Below, one piece after another: positions 1 to 6,589 of a DNA stretch of 64,000 nt. The notes beneath the pieces were generated by a model. That model made no database searches. It saw nothing but the letters and a program-made list of their open reading frames with translations, and was not told the origin of the DNA. Within the stretch, counting starts at the first letter, position 1, and each line of letters starts with the position of its first letter. Both the position numbers and the translations under genes were made by a program. The DNA lies in contig CALFXL010000058.1 in NCBI GenBank assembly GCA_937958045.1, forward strand, positions 29,889-93,888. The letters are read 5' to 3'. The DNA comes from an uncultured Opitutaceae bacterium (GTDB lineage: Bacteria; Verrucomicrobiota; Verrucomicrobiia; Opitutales; Opitutaceae).

Positions 1-315
1 GACATCGGTCATGCCCGGCGCGCCAAGCCCCCAATGCGGCAACACCGGCCACAACCAGACCGAATTTGCCGTGCTCCCTTGCAGCGCGACAAACCCTGGC
101 GCGAAACGATCGAGCAGCACCAACGCGATCGCGACGAACAGGCCGCCGATGATCGGCGCCGGCACATTGCAACGCTGCAACCAACCGACGCGGTGAAAAA
201 CAAACTCGCCGAAAAGCAGTACGGGAATGGCGAGCAGAAGGAGAGCGAAGGGACCGATATGCACCGACGACGAAACCGCCGATTCCGCGTTTGCTAGCTG
301 GGCGAAGACACACAT
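1..315 (-). CDS. gltS: Sodium/glutamate symporter (GltS-like), N-terminal part, cut by window edge
   Basis: The minus-strand frame from ATG at 315 stays open to the window edge (about 105 codons). It encodes a short N-terminus, a hydrophobic helix (about residues 20-36), then VPAPIIGGLFVAIALVLLD. This matches the start of GltS-type Na+/glutamate carriers, where a first helix is followed by a short basic segment and a proline-glycine-glycine motif opening helix 2. GltS imports glutamate across the inner membrane using the sodium gradient. The start was chosen because it is the first in-frame ATG before the first helix. The gene is divergent from the DUF72 gene. The rest lies outside the window, so the family call rests on about 100 residues; another multi-helix carrier is possible. 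Confidence 0.65.
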   Translation of the reverse strand, partial: MCVFAQLANAESAVSSSVHIGPFALLLLAIPVLLFGEFVFHRVGWLQRCNVPAPIIGGLFVAIALVLLDRFAPGFVALQGSTANSVWLWPVLPHWGLGAPGMTDV

Positions 316-401
316 GCGGCCCGCACCGTGTTGCGCACTTCCGTCGATGTCCAGACTGCGGGGCGTGAATCGTTTTTATACGGCTTCTTTTCGCGACGAT
401 G

Positions 402-441
402 TTTTCACCGCTGAGGCGCAGAGAGCGCGTAGAAGAGGCGG
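402..441. repeat. Short dispersed intergenic repeat (GAGGCGCAGAG type)
   Basis: The stretch begins with a T-run and contains gaggcgcagag at 413-423, followed by further short purine/GCG units. The same 11-mer in a similar setting occurs at 10744-10754, and a related unit forms an inverted pair at 30474-30558. It lies between two divergent genes. Confidence 0.45.
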
Positions 442-546
442 TTGGCAAGGAGTGTTGATTTGAGCGCGAGCCCTATGCGCGGTGAGTGTCGTTGTGATTC
501 AGAAAAAGGTGCGCGGACTTTTCGTCGCGGTGCGTGTCCATCACCC

Positions 547-1314
547 ATGCGCATTCACGTCGGTTGCAGCGGTTGGTTTTATTCGCACTGGCGCGGGATT
601 TTTTATCCACGCCGCGAAGTGACCACTAAGAACTGGTTCGCCTACTACGCGAATGTGTTTCGCACGGTGGAACTCAACGCGCCGTTTTATCGATGGCCGA
701 AACCCGCGACGGTGCGACGATGGAAGCGCGATGCGCCCGAAGGATTTATTTATACGGTGAAAGTGAACCAGCTCATCACGCACGAGCGGCGTATGGTGCG
801 AACGAAGACGCTGGTGCGCGCGTACTATGAGGAAATCGCGCTGGTGCTGGCGGAAAAGATGGGCTGTTTCCTGTTTCAGTTTCCGCCGAGTTACCGCTAC
901 ACCGCGTCGCGTTTGAAGAGCATCGTGACGCAGCTCGATCCGACGTATCGCAATGTGGTGGAGTTTCGTCACCGCAGTTGGTGGCGGGAGTCTGTGTGGC
1001 GTGCGCTGGCGAAGCGCGGTATCTCGTTTTGCGCGGTTAGCGCGCCACGTCTGCCGGAGACATTTCCCGCGAAACAACGTCTGCTCTACGCGCGCTTCAG
1101 CGGACGCACGCGCTGGTATCGCCATAATTATTCGCCGGAGGAACTGTCTGTATGGCTGGAGCGGATACAAACATCCGGCGCGGAAGAAGTGTGGGTGTAT
1201 TTCAACAACGACCGCAACGGCCACGCCGTCGCCAACGCGCTCGCACTGCAACGCATGCTGCGTGAGTCGGAGAAATCGCAAACCACGGCGTCACCGAGCG
1301 CGCGGAGCGGTTGA
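547..1314 (+). CDS. DUF72 (YecE-like) family protein
   Basis: The 255-residue product starts MRIHVGCSGWFYSHWRGIFYP, the typical opening of DUF72/YecE proteins (a GxSGWxY motif then a W..FYP segment), and continues with VELNAPFYRWP, KVNQLITHERR, FQFPPSYRY and a C-terminal VWVYFNNDRNGHAVANA. The family has a TIM-barrel fold and no firmly established function. Length is normal (about 230-300). ATG 547 was chosen over an upstream in-frame ATG at 442 because the family motif begins immediately after it and the upstream stretch overlaps repeat-like DNA. It stands alone between gltS and the VOC gene. Confidence 0.85.
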   Translation: MRIHVGCSGWFYSHWRGIFYPRREVTTKNWFAYYANVFRTVELNAPFYRWPKPATVRRWKRDAPEGFIYTVKVNQLITHERRMVRTKTLVRAYYEEIALVLAEKMGCFLFQFPPSYRYTASRLKSIVTQLDPTYRNVVEFRHRSWWRESVWRALAKRGISFCAVSAPRLPETFPAKQRLLYARFSGRTRWYRHNYSPEELSVWLERIQTSGAEEVWVYFNNDRNGHAVANALALQRMLRESEKSQTTASPSARSG

Positions 1315-1344
1315 TGCCTCGCGCGCCGAAGAAAACGCGCCAAA

Positions 1345-1836
1345 CTACGCGCCGCGGATGGCGGCCTCGATTTTGGCGACGTCGATTTTTTTCATCTCCA
1401 ACATCGCGGTGAATGCGCGCCGTGCGACTTCGCCGCCAGCGCGGAACGCATCGGTCAATACGCGTGGCGTGATTTGCCAGCTAAGACCCCAGCGATCCTT
1501 GCACCAACCGCATTCGCTTTCCTGACCTCCATTGCCGACGATCGCATTCCAATAGCGATCGGTTTCCTCCTGGGTGTCGGTGGCGATTTGAAACGAGAAC
1601 GCTTCGCTGTGCGGGAAAACCGGCCCGCCGTTGAGGCCGACGCAGGGGACGCCGCAGACGGTGAACTCGACCGTGAGCACCTCGCCGGCCTGGCCGCCGG
1701 GATAGTCGGCCGGCGCGTGGAAGACGCCGGTGACGCGACTATCGGGAAACGTCGCGGCATAGAAGTTGGCCGCATCGAGCGCGTCGTTGTTGTACCAAAG
1801 GCAGAGGGTGTTTTTCGGGGAGGAATGCTTGCTCAT
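1345..1836 (-). CDS. VOC-family protein, PhnB / 3-dmu-9_3-mt type
   Basis: The 163-residue protein is a single vicinal-oxygen-chelate (glyoxalase-like) domain. It opens with NTLCLWYNNDALDAANFYA, has GEVLTVEFTVCGVPCVGLNGG in the middle and CGWCKDRWGLSWQITP near the end, as in the PhnB-like subfamily often misnamed 3-demethylubiquinone-9 3-methyltransferase. These proteins lack a methyltransferase fold; their substrates are generally unknown. A C-terminal helix with an AFTAMLEMKKIDVAKIEAA motif is typical. It converges with the DUF72 gene. Family call is firm, function is not. Confidence 0.85.
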   Translation of the reverse strand: MSKHSSPKNTLCLWYNNDALDAANFYAATFPDSRVTGVFHAPADYPGGQAGEVLTVEFTVCGVPCVGLNGGPVFPHSEAFSFQIATDTQEETDRYWNAIVGNGGQESECGWCKDRWGLSWQITPRVLTDAFRAGGEVARRAFTAMLEMKKIDVAKIEAAIRGA

Positions 1837-2027
1837 GACGAGAGAGAACTGAGTGGTTAACGTTTGGCCGGTTGATGGGCCCTTTCCCTCTACGACGAAT
1901 CAAGGGACGCCCGGCGGACAACGACTAGGGCCTCGTTGGTTAAAGACAGCGCGACTCCGTTGATTGCGGTCAGGCGAACTCGCTTCAAAAGCTGGACGCG
2001 TTGCGGTGCTTAGAGACATCCACCGCG

Positions 2028-2480
2028 TTATTTTTCGATTTTCGCGATGAGTGCGGCTTCGACCGTGGACCACGGTATAATGCGACGAATCGCGGATGAC
2101 ATCGATGACATTGAAATTGAATTGACGAGCGCCGCTTTCGCCGCGCGTGCCAAAAGTTTGCGGTCCACTTTCGTTGCCTCGGCGAGGTAGATGAGCATCT
2201 GTGGATTGACGATGTGGTTGTAGACGTACTCGGCAGAACGGATCCAGTTCTTGCGGTTATAGGCCCCGGGACCGTCGTATCCGCTAAGCCAACCGAGCCA
2301 GTGTTCGTGCTGAGTCCCGTACCAAACGTACTTTCGCTCTTGTTGTCCTTTTCCCTTTTCTTCGAGTTTGCGCCATCGAGTAGAAAACCGATCGGTGAAG
2401 GGGCTGGCTGGAGACAGCTTGGCAATGGCGCGTCGAAGTTGTCGGGGTGTGGCGATGGATTGAGATGTGCGGGGTTTCAT
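2028..2480 (-). CDS. Conserved hypothetical protein
   Basis: A 150-residue protein without a recognisable catalytic motif. The core HEHWLGWLSGYDGPGAYNRK, followed by an alpha-helical stretch NPQMLIYLAEATKV, looks protein-like and recalls small uncharacterised proteins seen in varied bacteria; overlapping frames do not give sensible sequence. The N-terminus is basic with no signal peptide or membrane segment. No function is proposed. It lies alone between the VOC gene and selO, with about 190 bases of featureless DNA on either side. Confidence 0.6.
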   Translation of the reverse strand: MKPRTSQSIATPRQLRRAIAKLSPASPFTDRFSTRWRKLEEKGKGQQERKYVWYGTQHEHWLGWLSGYDGPGAYNRKNWIRSAEYVYNHIVNPQMLIYLAEATKVDRKLLARAAKAALVNSISMSSMSSAIRRIIPWSTVEAALIAKIEK

Positions 2481-2679
2481 TCTACAGGTCTTCTGGTTGC
2501 TGCCGACCGCGTGGGGTTTGGCGCCGTTGAATGCTACGGTTTTTCCACGGCATGAAACGGCGAAGTTTCTCCGGAGCAGGCATCTGCAGCGGATTTGAGT
2601 GAGCGAAGAAGCAGGGGAGGCAATTCGAGTTTTGATTGGGGGCCCTGGACGCAGCGACGTTTTCGCGGAAGGTCTCTGT

Positions 2680-4239
2680 ATGGCTGATGCATCTACTTCG
2701 TTTTCGTCGGTGAATGTGGCTGCGACCGCTGGGTGGCGGTTGGAGCATTCTTATGCGCGGTTGCCGGCGGTGTTGTTTGAAGAGGTGGCGCCGACGCCGG
2801 TGAAGGAGCCGCGGCTTGTAGTGCTTAATCGGATACTGGCGGCGGAGCTGGGGCTCGATGCCGAGGCGCTGGCAGGACAGGACGGCGCGGAGATTTTTGC
2901 AGGGAACCGTTTGCCGCCGGGAGGGCGTCCGCTCGCGCAGGCGTATTCAGGACATCAATACGGGTTCTTCACCGGGCTCGGCGATGGCCGGGCGATTTTG
3001 TTGGGCGAGCAGATCACGCCGCGTGGTGGGCGTTTGGATATTCAACTGAAGGGCGCGGGGCCGACGCCGTTTTCACGGCGCGGCGATGGGCGCGCCGCGT
3101 TGAGGCCGATGTTGCGCGAGTACATCATCAGCGAGGCGATGACGGCGTTGGGAATCCCGACCACACGAAGTCTCGCGGTGGTGGCGACGGGCGAGGCGGT
3201 GTGGCGCGAGTCGGCATTGCCGGGCGCGGTGCTCACGCGCGTGGCGGCGAGTCATATCCGCGTGGGGACATTTCAGTGGGCGGCGGCGAAACGCGACGAA
3301 GCGACTTTGCGCGCGCTGACGGAGTACACGTTGCGACGACATTTTCCGGAACGAGCCGATGCGGAGAACGCGGCGCTGGCATTGCTCACGGGTGTGGTCG
3401 AGCGGCAGGCGTCGCTCATCGCGCAATGGATGCTCGTGGGTTTCGTGCATGGCGTGATGAACACCGACAACATGGCGCTCTCCGGCGAGACGATCGATTA
3501 TGGTCCGTGCGCGTTCATGGATGCGTATGATCCGGCGACGGTGTTTAGTTCGATCGATCGCCACGGGCGATACGCGTATGGGAATCAGCCGGCGATCGCA
3601 CAGTGGAATCTCGCGCGGTTTGCGGAGGCGTTGCTGCCGGTGTTGCACAAGACGGAGGCGGAAGCGGTGGAGCTCGCGAAAGCAGCGCTGACGGAATTTG
3701 GTGCGGAGTTTCACCGGCAATTGTTGGCCGGATGGAGACGCAAGCTGGGATTGTTTAACGCGGAGGTCGAAGACGTGGTCTTGATCGAGTCGCTGCTCGA
3801 ATGGATGCAGACGACCAAAGCGGACTTCACGAACACGTTTGCGGCGCTGTCGGCGGACCCAGCGGGAGCACTGGAGAAATCCGAAGGTCAAATGCCGAAT
3901 GCCGAAGCGGCGGACGCGGCGACTGCGGAGGGGGAGAAACCGATCGTGATTGATGCGGCTTTCACGGAATGGCGTGCACGGTGGATCGCGCGATTAAAGC
4001 GGCAATCGGAATCGCCTGAAGAGTCGGCGCGTCTGCGTCAGGCGAACAATCCCGCGGTGATCCCGCGCAATCAGGTGGTGGAGGCCGCGCTGGCGGCGGC
4101 GGAGCAAGGAAATCTAAACCCGATGAATCGCTTGCTTGAGGTGCTCGCGAAACCGTTCGCGCATGGACGCGTCCCGGTGGAGTTTTGCGAACCGGCACCA
4201 GCGAGCGCGGAGCCTTATCGGACGTTTTGCGGAACGTGA
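2680..4239 (+). CDS. selO: Protein adenylyltransferase SelO (YdiU / UPF0061)
   Basis: SelO is a pseudokinase-fold enzyme that transfers AMP from ATP to Ser/Thr/Tyr of target proteins, linked to redox homeostasis. The 519-residue product has the family hallmarks in order: LAQAYSGHQYGFFTGLGDGR, QLKGAGPTPFSRRGDGRA, the SEAMTALGIPTTRSL segment, HGVMNTDNM with the catalytic/metal Asp-Asn, DYGPCAFMDAYDP, and a C-terminal NPAVIPRNQVVE. The start at 2680 was preferred to 2599 because MADAS... leads directly into the family start GWRLEHSYARLPA. Around residues 400-420 there is a low-complexity insertion (EKSEGQMPNAEAAD) whose DNA resembles a dispersed repeat; see findings. Convergent with typA. Confidence 0.95.
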   Translation: MADASTSFSSVNVAATAGWRLEHSYARLPAVLFEEVAPTPVKEPRLVVLNRILAAELGLDAEALAGQDGAEIFAGNRLPPGGRPLAQAYSGHQYGFFTGLGDGRAILLGEQITPRGGRLDIQLKGAGPTPFSRRGDGRAALRPMLREYIISEAMTALGIPTTRSLAVVATGEAVWRESALPGAVLTRVAASHIRVGTFQWAAAKRDEATLRALTEYTLRRHFPERADAENAALALLTGVVERQASLIAQWMLVGFVHGVMNTDNMALSGETIDYGPCAFMDAYDPATVFSSIDRHGRYAYGNQPAIAQWNLARFAEALLPVLHKTEAEAVELAKAALTEFGAEFHRQLLAGWRRKLGLFNAEVEDVVLIESLLEWMQTTKADFTNTFAALSADPAGALEKSEGQMPNAEAADAATAEGEKPIVIDAAFTEWRARWIARLKRQSESPEESARLRQANNPAVIPRNQVVEAALAAAEQGNLNPMNRLLEVLAKPFAHGRVPVEFCEPAPASAEPYRTFCGT

Positions 4240-4298
4240 CGCGGCGCGCCGCGAATGACGAGAGGCGAAGGATGCGTGGTGAGGATGAGTAGTGAAGG

Positions 4299-4377
4299 AC
4301 CAACTCCCAACTCCCAATTACCAATTACCAACTACCAACCGAGTGACCAATGGCCAATGGCAATGGGGCAGAGGTGA
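4299..4377. repeat. A/C-rich degenerate tandem repeat (accaactcccaatt type)
   Basis: Between the convergent selO and typA genes the plus strand holds repeated units of the type caactcccaa / caattacca / caactaccaa, then caatggccaatggcaatggg. The units are 7-10 bases and imperfect. Related C/A-rich words (caaaggtccaaatgccaaag) occur inside hrpB at 7814-7882 and a similar one inside selO near 3882-3920. Confidence 0.6.
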
Positions 4378-4404
4378 GTGGTCGGGCATTTGTCTGCTAA
4401 TTGG

Positions 4405-4450
4405 GCGGCCTGCTGGAGCGGCAGTTTGCCGGCCGGCGCTCCTGAGGAGT
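4405..4450. repeat. REP-like GC-rich palindrome
   Basis: An imperfect hairpin runs from ggagc at 4415 to gctcc ending 4442 with an inner ggca/tgcc stem. Its reverse complement shares the words ggagcgccggcc and aaactgccg, in the same order, with the larger palindrome at 9447-9504. Both sit between the 3' ends of convergent genes, as REP elements often do. Confidence 0.5.
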
Positions 4451-4482
4451 TCTCGCGGGCGGTGATGAGCGTGATTTTTCTC

Positions 4483-4519
4483 GCACAAAAAACCGCGCCG
4501 GTGCGGGCGCGGTTTTTGA
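4483..4519 (-). terminator. Rho-independent terminator of typA
   Basis: The stem 4490-4499 / 4506-4515 (aaaccgcgcc with ggcgcggttt, 10 bp, loop of six) lies 26 bases past the typA stop and reads into a T-run on the minus strand. Confidence 0.85.
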
Positions 4520-4544
4520 AGAGCGGTGAAGAACTGCGTTGGGA

Positions 4545-6374
4545 TCAGCCTTCCTGCTTGGCCGCTTTGCGGGCCTTGAGGCGCTCGTTGTTATTGAGGA
4601 TGCGCTTGCGCAGGCGGAGGTTTTGCGGCGTGACCTCGAGCAGTTCGTCGGCGGCGATGTATTCGATCGAGCGTTCGAGACTGAGCTTGGTCGGCGGCGT
4701 GAGTCCGGCGGCGACGCCTTCACCCTGCGAGCGGAAGTTGGTGAGCTTCTTTTCGCGGACGGCGTTGACGGCGATGTCCTCGTTGCGGGGATTTTCGCCG
4801 ATGATCATGCCTTCGTACACTTTCTCGCCGGGGCCGACGAAGAGTTTGCCGCGCTCCTGGCACATGACGAGGGCGTAGGTGGTGGTCTCGCCCGCTTCGG
4901 TCGCGATGAGCGTGCCGGTGGTGCGGGTGAGGACTTCGCCGGCGTAGGGGCCGTATTCCTTGAACAAGTGCGAGAGGACGCCGCGGCCGGAAGACATGTT
5001 GATGACGTCGATCTCCAGACCGATGAGACCGCGCGTGGTGATGGTGGCCTCGATCAACGTGGTCGAGGTCTGCTTTTCCATGTTGGTGAGCTGACCTTTG
5101 CGGTTGGCGAGGTTCTGCATGACGGCGCCGACGCATTCGTCAGGCACTTCGATCCAGACGGTTTCGTAGGGCTCGAGGCGTTCGCCATTGGGACCGCGTT
5201 TTTCGATGACGGTCGGGCGGGAGACGAGGAGTTCAAAGCCTTCGCGGCGCATCGTTTCGACGAGCACGGCGACCTGCATGGCGCCGCGAGCCTTGACGTT
5301 GAAAACGCCGGCGCGGTCGGAGTCTTCGATGTGGATCGAGACGTTGGTCTTGAGCTCGCGCATGAGGCGTTCGCGGATCTGGCGCGAGGTGACGAGCTTG
5401 CCTTCCTGACCGACGAGCGGGCCGTCGTTGACGGCGAACTGCATCTCGAGCGTGGGCGGATCGATCTGCTGGAAGGGCAGTGCGTGCGCGTCTTCGTTGA
5501 TCGCGAGCGTGTCGCCGATGTCGACGTCTTCAAAGCCGGCGAGACCGATGATGTTGCCGGCGGCGGCAGATTCGACTTCGCGCTGACCGAGGCCGGTGAA
5601 CTCAAAGACCTTGCTGATCTTGGTACGGACTTTTTTGCCACCTTCGGCGTGACGGATCACGTAGATCGGGTCGCCAACGCGAATGGTGCCGCCGAGGACT
5701 TTGCCGACGGCGATACGACCGACGTAGTCAGACCAGTCGATGTTCGACACGAGCATGTGAAACGGATCGTCGGGCTTGGCGAAAGGCGGGGGGATGTGGT
5801 CGATGATCGTCTGGAAGAGCGGCGTCATGTCCTTCTTCTCATCATCGAGTTTGTACATCATGTAACCGTCGCGGCCGGAGCCGTACACGACGGGCGCGTC
5901 GAATTGTTCCTCGGTGGCGTTGAGCTCCATGAGGAGCTCGAGGACCTTGTCGTACATCTTGACCGGGTCGGCGTTCTCGCGATCGATTTTGTTGATGACG
6001 ATGACCACCTTGAGGCCGTGCGCGAGGGCCTTGCGGAGGACGAAACGCGTCTGCGCCTGAGGGCCGTCGTAGGCGTCGACGACAAGCAGAACACCGTCCA
6101 CCATGCGAAGCGCGCGTTCGACTTCACCGCCGAAATCGGCGTGGCCGGGCGTATCGAGAATGTTGATGATTTTGCCCTTCCAGTGGACCGACGTGTTCTT
6201 GGCCTTGATGGTGATGCCTTTTTCACGTTCGAGGTCCATGGAGTCCATGGCGCGCTCGGCGATCTGCTGGTTGGCGCGGTAGACGCCACCTTCTTTGAGG
6301 AGCTGGTCGACCAGCGTGGTTTTGCCATGGTCGACGTGGGCAATGATGGCGATGTTTCGGATGTTCTGATTCAT
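4545..6374 (-). CDS. typA: Ribosome-associated GTPase TypA/BipA
   Basis: TypA (BipA) is a translational GTPase of the EF-G family that binds the ribosome and aids 50S assembly and stress growth. The 609-residue product begins MNQNIRNIAIIAHVDHGKTT with the G1 P-loop, then the switch I segment REKGITIKAKNTSV, DTPGHADFGGEVERAL (G3), and INKIDRENADP (G4). Domains II, III and V follow, then the BipA-specific C-terminus containing FVGPGEKVYEGMIIGENPR and TPPTKLSLERSIEYIAADE. Length matches the family (about 600-615). The ATG at 6374 begins directly at the conserved N-terminus. It is divergent from hrpB across 215 bases in which no clear promoter was found. Confidence 0.97.
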   Translation of the reverse strand: MNQNIRNIAIIAHVDHGKTTLVDQLLKEGGVYRANQQIAERAMDSMDLEREKGITIKAKNTSVHWKGKIINILDTPGHADFGGEVERALRMVDGVLLVVDAYDGPQAQTRFVLRKALAHGLKVVIVINKIDRENADPVKMYDKVLELLMELNATEEQFDAPVVYGSGRDGYMMYKLDDEKKDMTPLFQTIIDHIPPPFAKPDDPFHMLVSNIDWSDYVGRIAVGKVLGGTIRVGDPIYVIRHAEGGKKVRTKISKVFEFTGLGQREVESAAAGNIIGLAGFEDVDIGDTLAINEDAHALPFQQIDPPTLEMQFAVNDGPLVGQEGKLVTSRQIRERLMRELKTNVSIHIEDSDRAGVFNVKARGAMQVAVLVETMRREGFELLVSRPTVIEKRGPNGERLEPYETVWIEVPDECVGAVMQNLANRKGQLTNMEKQTSTTLIEATITTRGLIGLEIDVINMSSGRGVLSHLFKEYGPYAGEVLTRTTGTLIATEAGETTTYALVMCQERGKLFVGPGEKVYEGMIIGENPRNEDIAVNAVREKKLTNFRSQGEGVAAGLTPPTKLSLERSIEYIAADELLEVTPQNLRLRKRILNNNERLKARKAAKQEG

Positions 6375-6589
6375 GGAGCAGCAGGCATTGGAAGTGTGGA
6401 AAAGGTTCGAACGTGCGCCTCGCTGCCGGGATTGGCAAGGCCGAAGGCGGGAGGCTTCGGATGAGCGGAGCAGGCGCGATTTCCATCGTGTTGGTGTGTG
6501 CGCGAATTGTGCAGATGAGCCGGATGGGAGCGAGGGCTTGCGTTGCCGACGGTGCTTTGAAGGTTTGGACGTTCTTTCACTGAACGCCC

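Noticed and set aside
4539..6464. 641-residue open frame on the plus strand opposite typA
   Set aside because: It is the mirror of a real GTPase gene in GC-rich DNA; its translation is Asp/Val/Gly-rich low-complexity sequence without domains.
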